A DNA stretch of 64,000 nt from Nissolia schottii. Taxonomy: Eukaryota > Streptophyta > Magnoliopsida > Fabales > Fabaceae. The notes beneath the pieces are model-generated. The model searched no databases and was not told where the DNA came from. It worked only from the letters and a program-made list of their open reading frames with translations. The position numbers and the translations under genes are program-made. The stretch is from the NCBI GenBank assembly GCA_003254905.1, contig QANU01052615.1, positions 302,121 through 366,120 on the forward strand. The letters are read 5' to 3'. Positions 10,751 to 23,808 of the stretch are shown in pieces. Positions within the stretch are counted from its first letter, which is position 1. The number at the start of each line of letters is the position of its first letter.

Positions 10751-13479
10751 TTAATTTCTATTAGTAAGCAAAGAGTCCCTAGCATCTGGAGATGCTAATT
10801 TACTTCTTGCCCATCCCCACCCTGTATTTTTCTGGCTATCCACATGAGGCCCTTTCATGATGGTACCAAAGTGTTCACTCAGGCCAAGATTCGCCATTAG
10901 GAGAGCAACATGGGTGAGAAACTCCCCTCCGCTCCGCAGCTGTTGCGCGTGCGAACTCCAGTCGCCCTGAATCGCGGCGTAGGTCAGCATCTCTATCCAC
11001 ACTTCCAAGACGATCTCCCACAATTTATCCTTGACATGGTCCTGCAGCTGCGAAGCAAGGCTGCACGCATCCAGCAACACGGACTTGCCGCTCTTCTCTG
11101 TTCTCAGCGCCTCCAGCACCTGAGATTGGTTGTGCAGTTGCATCAGCATGCTGCAAGCATCCTCCCCTTTCGTAACAGGGAATTTCTTCCGATGGAACAG
11201 CTTTATGGCTTGATTGAAGGTGTCGCGGACGTGCGTGATCCTGTCGATCCATTTAGGCAGCATCAGAGGGCGCATAAGCAGAATGTAGAGTATGTAGTTG
11301 GACAACTTCCTGCTGGCTTCGCGTTTGGGATCGCTTCTAGCTCCCCGGTTGGGGGAATAGTAACAGATATCTGTGGCCACGTGCCAGAGTATTATGCTGT
11401 GGTCAAACTCAACCTCAAGGCTCCACCCAATGACATCATCGAACTTGTTCCTCTTAATCACATTGTCACCTCTGTGAGAAAGCAGCTCCCTGAGGCCCTC
11501 AAATCCCCGTTCCTTGTAATCCTTATATTTCTTGTCTAGCTCTTCTAAGATATACGACTTCAGGTCATCTACCTTTGCCCACTCCCGTCTACGTTGCAGG
11601 TTCCACTCGAAACAGAGCTTCCTTTTCTCGAAACAGATATTGGACCAGATACTCTGGGAGGAGTTGGTTCTTCCTATGCATTCCTTCTCTTTCAAGCAAA
11701 AATCAACTAGGTTGTGCTGAGCTATGGCCTCTGCCCACCTCCTCTGCCGAGGTAAGATTCTTTTCCTGCAGCGAGAAATGTAATGGTGCACGGAATTTGC
11801 CCAGGGACTCTTGCTCTGGGTCAGGTAGTGCCTTGTCCAATCCGAAAGAAGAAGCGAGACGAACGCCAGCATCTCCAGGAAAATCGCCCCAACGAACAGA
11901 ACGTAAGTTACGGCAACATCAGCCCTTGACAAGGTATTGTCGATGACAAGAATGAATGCAACCAGAGCAGACACTATGGATATGACACTGATGAGTCTTA
12001 GAATGAGGCCTAAACGCGAATAAGCTATTGTTGCCTTTGTGTAAAGCATATCAAACAGAAAACCAAGTTGAATCTCAACCAAATCAAAGGCATAGCTCCC
12101 AATTGAACCTTCCTTTACCATCAAGGAGTAGCTTTGTTGCCCTTCTGCAAATGTCAGGCTTAAGTCCACGTAGAGACGCTGGACCAGCGGAAACAAAGAG
12201 TACCTATGTTTCACAGATTCAGATATGAGTATTAGATATATGTATGATACTATAAGAGAAGCAAGTAAATGATAAAAACAAAAGCTTAAATTTCTATCTC
12301 GACTTTTTAACACACACACACTATCTAATGAGTGGGTAATTTTCACAAACTACACTTTTGAGATTTATTAAAATTGCACTCTACCCTAGTTTTACATTGT
12401 GACTGGTCACCAATGATTTAGTAGTTTCTCCTATTTATTTAATCTGTTTTCTGTTTTTAAAAGTTTGCGAACAAAATAGTTAACACAATAAAAATAATAA
12501 GATATTATTTCTTGCTTTAAGATTTTGTGAAGGAAATAGTGAACAAGAGGAATAAAAAACACGAAACAAGATTTATTGTTTTTACTAACCTAACGAAAAC
12601 ATAGGAAACTAAAATGAAAACATAAACCTAAATGATCACTAGTGGTCACTGAGGTATGATCCAATTTTACTCATAGTTTGATGTAGACCGCAATCATGGT
12701 TTATGCTGGTTATCCAAAAATACATGCAAAAAAAAAAAAAAAATGCAGAAATGTTATGCAATCATCGATACGAGATGCGAAATATAGCACATAAAACATC
12801 ACCAAATTTGAAAGTAATTAGCGGGAGTATACCCTTTGTGAAGATATTCCAAATCACTATCTCCACCACGGTTAATGTGCTTCAGATCAGGCGCCTGTAG
12901 GGTCAAAGCAGAGATCAAGGAGTCCTCTAAATGGTCAGGGCTAGCAGCTCTCAGAGCATAAGTCCTCTCCGAGTACTTTATGACCCCGGAGACAAACACA
13001 GGGATGGACACAAAACTTATGGGATTGGTTCCCAAAGACCTTAAGAAGATGTAACCTGCAATATTGATCTGGACAATAAGGTTAAGCAGGTGCCTCCACC
13101 ACAAGCTGTTGTCTTCCAAGGCATAGGCAGTGATGGTGTCAGGGCCACCAAGGTGCAAGAGTAGGAAAGGTGCCCAGAGTGCCTGAAGGACTTGGTCATT
13201 GTTGTTGCTCAATGTTTTGCCTTTTGATTTGTCTCCATTGTTGTTGTTCTCGTCATTGTCTTTTTGGTTGTTGGCAAGGTTCCCTAGTGTTGTAGTGGCT
13301 AACGAATCAGCTAAGAGATATGCTACCCAACCAATGAAAATGAACAAGATATGATTTCTGTATTTCCTCCTAGAACCAAGGTAGATGAGGATGATTTGCA
13401 GCAAGAGGCTGAGTAGAACTAGAACACTTATCTCCCATTCGTCCCATAGTGATGATAAGGGTTTTGGGAAGATCTCCAT
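10751..13479 (-). CDS. DUF4220/DUF594 family membrane protein, two exons, 699 aa
   Basis: Exon 1 is 12833-13479 (ATG at 13479) and ends CACAAAGG before a gtatac donor; exon 2 is 12203-10751, after a catag acceptor. Together they give 2100 nt, 700 codons including the stop, in one frame (...EYLHKG-YSLFPLVQRL...). Exon 1 holds N-terminal membrane helices (about residues 15-35 and 45-65), an Asn/Asp-rich loop and the DUF4220 hallmark LLLHLGGPDTITAYALEDN. Exon 2 holds two more helical segments, then a long cytosolic-looking region with the C-terminal DUF594 motif (LWHVATDICYY, RKLSNYILYILLMRP, VEIWIEMLTYAA-like VWIEMLTYAA). The biochemical function of this plant family is unknown. Length and domain order are normal and no lesion is seen, so it is probably functional. 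A decayed relative lies at 7880-8080. Confidence 0.88.
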
Positions 13480-13540
13480 GCTCTTTTAATTAGCTTCACC
13501 AGCTTCACAATAAAAATAGTTAAGGCACAAACCATTCCAT

Positions 13541-13550
13541 GTTTTTATAT
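13541..13550 (-). promoter_or_regulatory. Possible TATA box of the DUF4220/DUF594 gene
   Basis: The minus strand reads aatataaaaa, about 65 bases upstream of the ATG at 13479, a plausible core-promoter distance with a short 5' UTR. Sequence resemblance only. Confidence 0.35.
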
Positions 13551-15328
13551 TCCTTATCCACGAGCTTTACAAAACATACATTAAGCAGTCTCTGTGTACT
13601 TAAACTTTAGAAAATATGCCTTGAGTAGTCCTTAATAATTGTAAACTTCAGGACTGTCTATGACATATTTTGTAAAGTTCAAGAATAGAAATACTAACGG
13701 GTCTATTGATTGTTAAATCTAGGGATTAACAAGTCATTTTCTTTTGTCTAAAAACTAATCTGAACATGCGTGTAAAGTCCAATAGCGAAATTGGATACTA
13801 AACTCATTTTCTATTTTAAAGTTGTTTTTTTGTTTTTTTGAACTTTGTAAAAATAGTGAAAATATGAAACATTTTGGAGAGCAAATATAGGTGTGTATGA
13901 AAGATAAAAAAAAAGTCTAACGTAAAAGCAGGTAAAGAAATGTAAAGGGGATATATATAAGTGTGATTTGATATAAAGAAAACATTAGGTTAGTCTTTTA
14001 GTCAAATAATTCAGTCCACACTAAAAACCCAAATCCAACCTCTCCAATGCAGAACTTTGATATCTAACCCAAGTCATTTAAGCCAAAAAGCACAATGGTA
14101 AATTCCAAACGCTCCCCAAAATATGGCAGAAGCCCAGTTCGCTTAGCTAGGTTTTATTGTTTGATAGTCTCCTTTACAAAATCATGGAAAATAAGAAATA
14201 TATTAAAAACAAAATACATTTTAGTTGTAATTAGTACAATATTTATTATATTTAAGTTTACAATAATGGAATGTAAAAATATAACATAACATACAATAAT
14301 GAGTAAATTGTTATCAGAGCAAAACGTACACATAACAAAAATTAGAGAAATTCTTTTACGTATACAAATTTAACATGCTATATTTAGGCACACTCACACT
14401 AAAAGTAAATCTCATTAGTATTCTTTAAGATACATTTTCTCACTTAATTAACTTAATTGTGATGGAAAGTTTAAATAGTTTGCATAACGTTAAGTTTCGA
14501 ACCTCGTTGGCAAGAAGAAACTGTAATGAATGAAATAGGCAAAACTGGATGTGCTGCAGTTTTGGAAAGAAAGACTGTCAAAAGAATGCGAGAAAATGAA
14601 ATATGAAGAACAGATTATGCAGGAGAGACGTGTGAATTCAGCAATCATATTTTCTAAGTATAAAATGCAAAAGTTTTCATTTCAATTACTAATTGATAGC
14701 AATTTTGTAACAAAGAAGCGAAATGGTGTACCGTAACATGGAAACTCTTTGGCCTTTGCAACTTCTTATTATCTTGAATTTCTTCAGCTTTATGGGTCGA
14801 AAATGGAGAGAGGAAATGGAAAGAAAAGAACAGGAAGCAGAGTAAAGGAAGAAGAATTTAAGTATTATTGAGAAGAGAAAGAGAAGTTGTAATAGTAGCA
14901 ATGCACAATCACTGTATCATCGTATCATGTTATTATTTTATAATAAAATGTTACAAGGACATCTTGCCACGTGGATGCAGAGAGGACAACATGTGCAACA
15001 TGTTTTAATGGAATCAAAACAAAAGTGAATGACAAGAAACAATGTAAAGTTTGGAGTAAATTTGAATTCACTAAACTCTAGATTTTAAACTAAACATATA
15101 ATGTATATATTGGATTGGATAGTATTTCAATTTTCTCATGTTTGATTATTAATATAACTATGTCATATTAATAGAAAAGACAAAATATTTGACTATTTAT
15201 TATTATTATTGAGTCTTGATTTGTAGGGGGCGACTCTGTTTATAGCTGACTCAGTCATCGTCATTCTTAATATTTTAATTTTTATGGTAAAAAATATGTT
15301 TTTTTCTTGTTTGTCCCCCCTAAAGATT

Positions 15329-15330
<2 letters not shown>

Positions 15331-15368
<38 letters not shown>
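15331..15368. repeat. (AT)n microsatellite
   Basis: About 38 bases of AT dinucleotides. Confidence 0.95.
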
Positions 15369-15371
<3 letters not shown>

Positions 15372-17806
15372 TAAAAAAATAAAAATTAGTTTAATAGTCT
15401 AATTTCATCACTTCTCTTTTATTTTTCTACTTTACTTTTTTTCATATTGTTTTTATCTAATAGAAAAGAGAAAGTGGGCGTGATCCCATCATTTTTTTTT
15501 CAAACATAGTTATAAGTAACATGAAAAAATTATGGCTTATTTTATAGATTGAATTAAAATTCAATTTTTAATTTTACTTTTTTAAATATTAAGTTAAAAA
15601 ATTTATGTTGTCTAATAAGTTAAAATTATGAAAACGTTGTTTTAGTATCGAGCCCTAACAAAATTCTCTAGATCCCCTCATTAGTTGTGCTATTGAATGT
15701 GAATGGTGGGATGAACGGTTAAGAAATGGGAGAAATCAGAGGAAGGTTTGAGCGAGAAGTAAGAGAAAATGAGTGTGGGTGTGGTGGTTTAAAAATGAAC
15801 ATGCGACTTTCTTTTCCTCCAGATGATATTTGATTATAGGTCTAGACTTGATAAAAGGGTTCACTGAGATTAAGAGACATCAAAAACGATTATAAAACTA
15901 CATTCCCTTTATATATAATAGATTATTATCAAATGTTTTGTTATGAGGGGGAGTGCACTACTTTCAGTAAAGGCTATAGTGATCCTTAGATGAGTTTGTG
16001 AGAGTGCTACACAAACACGAAATGACTTAATAGTTTGCAGTAGATTATAAGTTTAAACTTAAATATTATAAAAAAAAAAAATTGAAACAACGTTGTTTTC
16101 TAAATGAGAATGTAACAAAAGAAACACTCATAGCATCATTCTTTGTCTTTTCTTCTCATATAAGAAATAAAATAAAATAAACACGCAAAGTATAGCATGT
16201 TCATATGCTCCTAAGGAAAATGGGGCCAACAAACGTGGTCTAGCCTAAGTTATGGAGTAAATATGTCCTGGGTTAAAAGTATAAAATTAAAAAAATATAT
16301 ATAAGGATTGCTTAAAAAACAAATATTATAATTTAATTTTTCACTTATGTCCCTGTATTAAAAACTTAATAGAAGCTCTGTTTGTTTGATGATTTGGATC
16401 CCTGCTCCGTTCCTCTCAACATCTTGATGTTTGTGTTCACTTCACTGCGGTCGGGTTAATTTGAAAGGGGTGTAGCTCGATTTCTAGCTCAATGGGCCAT
16501 GAAATCATGCGATGTGGTGTCTACGGAATTGCAAAGACAAGATCTACGGCACTCGTGTAATGTTTGACGAATAATGGTCTAAAAATTCTGTGTTTATGCA
16601 AGAAAGTTCTAATAAGTTTCATACTATTCATGGGTGATTTTTCACTAATCACTCATCTAAATCGAATGCGTTATAGCTCATCAAATTCGCATTTCAAAGC
16701 TCTACGAAATTTCTAGGAAAATTTAACGAAACTCGACCTTGCTTCTAGATCTCAAAGTGGAAACAGATATGAAATTACTACATGACTTCAACAACTCGGA
16801 AGAGGGGTAAGGAGTTAGCTATCTTAGATTTGCCAAATAGCTATTGGTGGAGGGTTATGGTGTTGATGGAGGGAGACGCCCCGCGGATATAATTCATATA
16901 TGATGATCTGATAAGTATAATATAATATAATAATACCATAATAAATTTAAGTAATTAGGATTAATGACATTGATTTTTCATTTTTAGATTCTTTACTGTG
17001 AGAAAAAAAAATTAAAAACTAAATAAAGGGGTCAAAGTGAAATTCCAAAACTTTAAATCTAATGTCTTTGAGAGTCAAATAGCTATTTTGTATATGTGCA
17101 ATCTCAACCATGAATTAAAATTTGGACGGCTTAGATTTAGGGACCAATTTAGCCTTTAACTAAGTCCGATCCAAATTAGTTGGCTCCAAGAAAAATATGG
17201 ATGTGCCAGAAAAGAAAAAGTAGCATGTTTATGCCCGCTTGCGTAAAGTGACAAAATCATTACACAAAAAAAAAGTGGCAAAATGCATACCATAGTGAGA
17301 TTCTTGATCATATATATGCTGCTTATAGTGCTATGCACATAAACTAAATTACAAATTAATTAGTACAATATAATTTAAATATATAGCAATTATCTCAACA
17401 TCAATAAGATCAATTATATGACAACAACATTCAATGTTTTTTGAATAGATTAATTCTACAACAACAATATTGCTGCAATATTAACATCGCTGAGAAAAAT
17501 TAATTCTATAATCTATAACATCAATTCGAAAGGTGCACATGCAAAATGTCACTTCAAAATAACATAAAGTTATATACTTCTTCGTAATGCACTTACTTTG
17601 TGTGTGTTATATGTTAGAAGTAAAAGATATAACATATTTTGTTTGCTATTTTTAATAATCGAAGTGGTAACATTGAGTGTTAACATATTATATAATTATT
17701 TATCTTATTGTTACGTTAAACTGAAATAGATTGTTGATGGAAGTTTTATAGAAAATATTAAAACTATAGTTTTGTTTATATATTTGTATCAGAGATATAA
17801 AATTTC

Positions 17807-17842
<36 letters not shown>
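17807..17842. repeat. Compound (TA)n(GA)n microsatellite
   Basis: A TA run passes directly into a GA run of nine units. Confidence 0.95.
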
Positions 17843-18504
17843 TAATAAATCTATTAATAATAATTATATTCTAAAGTAAACAAATAAATCAGAATATATG
17901 GCAAGAGTTAATTAAAAAATACATATATGATTTGTGTTGCTTCTTAGTCACCCTACCTTCCTATCCATTAGAAAATTTTTCGTTCTTGAAATAGCTATCT
18001 AAATAAAGCAATATTAGCTTGTCATTCCTTCTTTATTTGTTGTTCTCCTTATGAGAATTGTTCTGATTGGTGGACATCTTATCTTCAATTCATATATGAA
18101 ATTGCTTGATAAAGCTTTTTCCAAAAACATTCTTTTGGGAAGAAAAAGGTTGGTCTCAAATACTTGACATTTGTTGGTTAGAAAAATTTTAAGTGCAATT
18201 AGAAAGTCTTACATCCAAAAATTAATACAAAGACTCAAAACTAAAATTTTACTTATAAATTAAAAAGGTATTGTTATAGATTTTTTCATTGGTGAATGAC
18301 TCTCAAAAGTCATTAGTGGTTTGACCATGATTTCTTAACCTTGTTGGTATTAGTAACCAGTTTCATGTTTTATATATATTTGATATTGATATATGATATA
18401 TATTTTTATAAAAAAAAAAAAGAAAAAAAATATTTTTCACGACTTCTAGTTGTTGAATAATAATAATGAATGATAACATTATTTCCAAAAGTATCATATT
18501 TGAC

Positions 18505-18890
18505 AATGACTTATGTTGTTAATACAGGTTTTGGTTATGGCAGCGACGTATATCGCAGCCAAAACAAAAGATATTCCAACGACACATGTTGCTGCGAAAA
18601 CACAAGCTATACAGAGACAATTGTTGAGGCAATAACATCATCTTTTAATTGTCACAAAAGTTGTCGTTAAAAGAACGTCTACAACAGTAATAAATGTTGT
18701 TGTGAAATGTTATGTTTTTGTGGAGACTTCCACATACCACTCTTTAATTGGCTTTCCTTAGCAAATCTTATGGCCAAGACATACACCGACAAAAAAAGTA
18801 GTTGCCATAAGATTTTTTAGCAGCAACGTGTGATTTTTGGCAATGGTAAAAGTTGCTAGTAAAAGACTAATTTTTAGTAATGATTGTGTT
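18505..18890. mobile_element. Possible decayed CACTA-like element
   Basis: Repeated GCAGCGACGT / GTTGCTGCGAAAA / GTTGTCGTTA type motifs in both orientations resemble subterminal arrays of CACTA elements. The right edge ctaatttttagtaatg resembles a degraded ...TAGTG terminus. Left end not found. Confidence 0.35.
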
Positions 18891-19896
18891 TGAGAGTAAT
18901 TTTAATGGAGGAGCAAGAATCTTTAAAGTAAAAATTTTACTTTAAAGGGCAAAGTGAGAGTTTTAATCATTAGATCATTCAAGTAAATAGTAGACGCATT
19001 TCTACTTAAATGATCTAATAATAAAAATACCCATTTTTTTTTCTCTTAACGAAGGGTGTGAGTCGATGATGAAGAGTTACCTGATCGTTCTTTGCTACTC
19101 AAACTCTCCATTTTTTGTCTTTCTAAATTGGGGGTTAATTAAGGAGAGATAAAATTTCGTTTCTCTTCTTTTTCTTCGTTAAACTTGTCACACATTTAAA
19201 TAAAATTTTATTTTATTACACTCCACATTTTATTTCTCCTTTCCCTTCTATTAATAGTCACTCCATTCTATTACCTATTAAACCGCCAAACATACCCTAA
19301 AGTAAAAGTCGGCAGTTGAGAACTACTGCCCCAATCTACAACATGATGAAGTCAAGATAAAAGAAGCTTATAAAATGCATACTTTTTTTTTTTGGGTAAT
19401 GATTATAAAATGTATATATCCTTGAAGGAAGAACTTTTCTTTATTCTTAAACGTGAATCTCAGCCATTATATAATATAATTAAAAACTAAGAAAGAAAGA
19501 TCTAATTATTAGCAAAATCAAAGTAGTTAGTCAATTAAATAATTTTTTTATAGATAAAAGAAGAGAATTCATGCTGAAGGGAGTAACACACCATAATAAA
19601 TCAAAGTATCTCGGAAAAGAAACACTCAAGGCACCATGCTTTATTATTATTTTTCTTCTTCTTTTACTTTCATTGTTGATACGAAAAGTACAATAAAATA
19701 TACACGCAAAGCACCATATTTACCTTTTTCATTTTTTCCAATTTCGTAAGTGGTACAATGTGTACCTTATATTCTTAACTGCTTATCACTTGTACTGTTT
19801 CTTTTCCTCCTCCTCCCTCCCATCCTGTGCTTCTTTTTGTCTAAAAACTTGTTGTACAAAATTTTCTTTACTCTCAAATTTATTTATTTTGCCATA

Positions 19897-22661
19897 ATGG
19901 CTGCACAACTTAGTATTGTGGCCTATAAGCTAATTGAGAATACAGTAGAAAATATTGCAGGAAGAGGAGGATCGAGGGTGGAGAATATGAGGAAATTGAA
20001 GGATGCAATATACGATTTCCACAAAGACCCGGAAGAAAAAGTAGATGAACCCCCCGCGTTGTACAAGAAGGTACTAGAAGGGGCGGAGAGACAACAACTA
20101 AAAGATCCCAAGGTGAAAGAGTGGTTGGATAGCGTGAAGGATGCGTACTACGAGGTTGTTGATGCCTGCCGCGAACTGCAGGAGCAAGAAAGAGCAGTGA
20201 AGAGAAAGGGCTTCTTGTCTGGGCTCCGTTGCAGGAGCCAAACACGTGATGATGGGGTGTTGCAAATATCAGATCAAGTGGGTGACTTGTCAAGAGAGAG
20301 AGACAAATTAAAACTCAAGCCCCAGAGCAGAGTCTTGCGAGGGAAACCAAATATGACCATAACATATGACCAAGATAAAGGTGAGAAGGTGCCGCACGGT
20401 CGAGATGTTGAAAAGACAAGCATAATTGCAAGGATGCGCCACTTGCACCCAGAGCCGAAGCTGGTAACTATTCTAGGCGAGGCTGGGATTGGGAAGACTG
20501 CCTTGGCTCGACGAATCTACGAACAAGTGAAGCCGGATTTCGACATAGCCGCATGGGTCAATGTCTCCGAAGGATTCAAGAAGCGCCAAATCACGCGCGA
20601 CTTTGTGGAAGGCGTCACGTTCAAGAAGATAAACAAGAACGAATTTGACAACGTGGAACAAAGGGTAAGCCAAATTATCAGCAACAAGAGGTTTCTTTTG
20701 GTCCTAGACGGCGTGCAGGACACGAATGATCTACCTTTCAAGTGGCGCCATCTGATGAAAGTTTTCAATTCCGGCGGCCCTGGATGCACAATTCTAATGA
20801 CCACACGCCAAGAGAGCATTGTCGTTGCCAAAGCCAAAGAATCAGTTTACAAGAAGCCCTTGGATCCACTCAGTGAGGCCGATTGTCGGTCAATCATCGA
20901 GGATCACGCATTCGGCCCTGGTCCAAGCAAACCGGGTATAGATGTAAAAACAATTTATGAAGATGCAGGCCGACGGCTTGTGGAGAAGTGCAAAGGGTTG
21001 CCTGTGATTGCGAAAGCTGTTGGCGGCATCTTGCGCGGCAGGACTAACCCTGATGATTGGAAAAAAGTGCTGGATAGTGATATATGGACAGAAGACTCAT
21101 ATTCAAAGGATAAACCACATGCCGTGAAAGCTACAATGCTCAGCTACTATTGCCTGCCATCCCGCTTGAGGCAGTGCTTGTTGTATTGTTCCATTTTCCC
21201 TAAGAAGGACTACATCGATGTGAACAACTTGATCAGCCTATGGATGGCGCAGGACTGTCTCCGGTTTGATCAAGAAAACAAGGAAGAAGAAGAAGCTTGG
21301 AAGTGTTTCAAGAAACTGCTGCGCCGCTCTATCTTTCAAGAGTACTTCAAGAAAGACGGTGTTGGCAACTTTGTATGCAAATTGCAGAGCGCAATGAGTG
21401 ACTTCATCCACGATCTTGCGAGGAACGAGTGCCACTTAATGACGCTGGACAAGACGGAGCGGAAGAAAGAGGCGGTTCCTGAAAGGACCCGGCATTGCAC
21501 CCTCAATGTTCTGACTCAAGCCTCCTTGCCCAAATCGATTGACCGTTCGGAGAAGCTGCACACTCTGATGCTCTTGTCCGAGTACTCCTCCACTGATCCA
21601 GAGAGCCTCTCTGGTTTGCTGGAGAAAATGAGGATGCTCAGGGCGTTAGACCTCAGCTACTGCTCCATGAAGAGCCTCCCGGAAAAGGCCTGCGAACTGA
21701 AGCATCTAAGGTACCTTAACTTGTCCTTCAACCGCGACCTGAGCGCGTTGCCCGAATCATTGTGTAGTTTATTCAACCTGCAAACCCTGAACCTCAACGG
21801 TTGCGACGATCTTCAACAACTGCCGCGGAGTATCGAGAAACTAACAAACCTAAGGCATCTAGACATACTCTGGACAACCAGTCTTAGCTACTTACCAGCT
21901 TGACCTCGCTCACAAGACTCAGCCGTTTCTTGGGTGGTGCCGCCACCGATGGCAAACCCAAAGAATATTGCAACCTCGGAGATTTGAAACATCTAAACGA
22001 GCTTCAAGGCTCTATTGCCATAGAAGGCTTAGGATGCGGCGAACCCGATGAAGCCAAAGATGCAAACTTGAAGGAAAAGAAAGACTTGCGTGGCGTGGAA
22101 CTTTGGTTTTCTGTTCTAGGGTCAGAGAGCCATGATAATGTGCTTGCGCATTTGGAACCACCTCCTCAATTGGAAAGCCTTGGACTATTTTACTATAGAG
22201 GAAGCTTCACATCATTCCCTCCACGGTGGACAAATTTGGAGAATCTAACACACCTGATACTTTCTGATTGCACTAAATGTGACACTCTACCCCCTCTATG
22301 GAATCTGCAATCCCTTCAATCACTAGAGATTAGGAACTTCCCTGGAGTGAGTGTTGTGGGTGTCGAATTTCTTGGGGATGAAAGCTATTATGGCAGATAC
22401 AAGAAAGCATTTAGTAATTTGGAAAACCTTCACTTCGAGAGGCTACAAAACTGGATTGCTTGGCATGCCATTGGTAATGACAGAGAACATATGCCTTCAC
22501 TCCGCTATCTAACAGTCTTAAGCTGCCCAAACTTGAAGTCAGTGCCAAAATACATAAAAGTAAAGGAAGAACGTTTGAAGACTGAACCATGTAAGATTGA
22601 ACCACGTGATTTTTTCAAAGGCAAGAAACTCGACGTTGACAAAGGTAAAAACTCTTCCTAA
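19897..22661 (+). pseudogene. CC-NB-LRR (NLR) immune-receptor gene, copy A, frameshifted
   Basis: The start is ATG 19897 (MAAQLSIVA...), which matches copy B; the open frame upstream to 19750 begins with GTG and is closed by a stop in copy B. Features: an N-terminal coiled-coil-type region (1 to about 110), P-loop GEAGIGKT at 194-201, kinase-2 FLLVLDGVQD around 266-275, RNBS-B ILMTTRQ, GLPVIAKA, RNBS-D CLLYCSIFP, and KLQS in place of the MHD triad (L496 Q497 S498). LRRs begin near residue 550. At about 21896 a 13-nt deletion relative to copy B shifts the frame, and TGA at 21901 ends the protein at residue 668. The remaining LRR sequence is intact in another frame (to 22661). The family role is intracellular effector recognition. 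A truncated CC-NB-LRR could still be expressed; whether it acts is unknown. Confidence 0.88.
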
Positions 22662-23734
22662 CACTGCTTTAGTTATTTGTGCTCATGAGCGAGACATGTC
22701 AACTTATTTATCATCCTTTATTAGATAAAATCTAGTGGTGTGTGAAATCCGTTGAAATCGCATTTAATGGTAGATGGTGAGTAGGGCAATTTTTTTCACG
22801 TTTAGCTCACCTATTTAATGCGGGTAAATAAGTTAATTCACATGTCAGACTTATTTTAATACCTAGCACTATCAAACGGTTAATATAGCCCATCTAAGCT
22901 TGTCCTATTTAACTCGCAGGCTAAATGGACCAGGTCAAATGAGTTTTTATTTTTTGGGAACAAATTTTTTTCATGTTAAACCACCCATTTAATGCTTGTA
23001 AATAAGTCAACATGTGGGTCAAACCTGTTTTGACAACCTTAATTGTAAGTAAGTTTACACGGTGTTCCACTCAAAATATGAGTTCAAATAACACACATCT
23101 GTTCAAATTGTCCTTCCCTCAATATGGCCTACTTAGGGATGTACAATGCATATGTTGTTGGATTGAGCTAGGTTAATCTTGACTTGAATTTTTTTGGCTA
23201 GGTCATTTCTATGAGCTCATACTCAATTTAATAATGATTTGACTAATGACTAGAGGTGATAACAGGTTAGGTCAGATCAGGTTTTCTCCTTAACAGGGTA
23301 GGCCTGTGTTGTAGTTAATTAGCATGAGTCTGACTTGTAGCCTATTATAGACATTTTTATCAGTATGTACTAAGTCTAGCATGTTCTTAAGCTTAACCTG
23401 ACCTGAAGCCTGAGTAATGTCCTGCAACTTAAAAAAAAAAGAAAAGCATATTCAAACTAACAAGCCAAATTATCAAACACGCCAATATAGTAGGCCTTTG
23501 ATTACAAATAGCGTAAAGCTCCAAAAAGGCCTCATGTATAAAACATGCCTAAAATGGCTTTAGGTAGCAGTTATGTACCTGTACATCACACATCAAATAA
23601 TATTCAATCTCTGAGTTATAATAACTTAATCCAAATATTCAAGTTATTATAGGTAGGAGTGACCTTTCATTGTCTCATAAACAATAAAGGTATACAAATA
23701 AAAATGCAAACCATTTCTAACAAAATTTGGTGGA
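22662..23734. other. NLR 3' flank with TE-like short repeats (copy A)
   Basis: Collinear with 36085-37146. Contains two similar blocks (tttcacgtttagctcacc.. and ttcatgttaaaccaccc.., near 22795 and 22968) and ggtcaggt-type motifs (about 23270), suggestive of an old hAT-like element. The matching outer part appears beyond the solo LTR (25545-25625). No gene. Confidence 0.4.
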
Positions 23735-23800
23735 GTAGTGGTTTTGTGATTAAGTTATCAATTTGAAGATAAAGGGTTCAAATTCCTATTACTACATTTT
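23735..23800 (+). mobile_element. tRNA-like SINE piece (copy A)
   Basis: TGGAGTAGTGGTTTTGTG followed about 40 nt later by GGGTTCAAATTCC matches the order and form of pol III boxes A and B. It ends in tacatttttaat and is cut by the solo LTR. No closed acceptor stem, so a SINE head rather than a tRNA gene. Also present in copy B. Confidence 0.45.
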
Positions 23801-23808
23801 TAATACAT

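Larger units (their letters stand above)
13551..18504. other. Intergenic, about 5 kb without a recognisable gene
   Basis: AT-rich sequence with scattered short ORFs that have no protein-like composition. Two microsatellites are listed separately. 16380-16900 is less AT-rich and may be old TE or gene debris, but I cannot assign it. Confidence 0.5.

Noticed and set aside
10910-11946. Plus-strand ORFs opposite the DUF4220/DUF594 gene
   Set aside because: Antisense shadows of exon 2, which has clear family motifs on the minus strand.
19750-19896. N-terminal hydrophobic extension of NLR copy A
   Set aside because: It would start at GTG, and the equivalent frame in copy B has an early stop; ATG 19897 matches the copy B start.
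20473-20837. Minus-strand ORFs within the NLR genes (also 33877-34241, 34642-34962)
   Set aside because: Antisense shadows of the NB-ARC coding sequence, present only because the sense frame is open.
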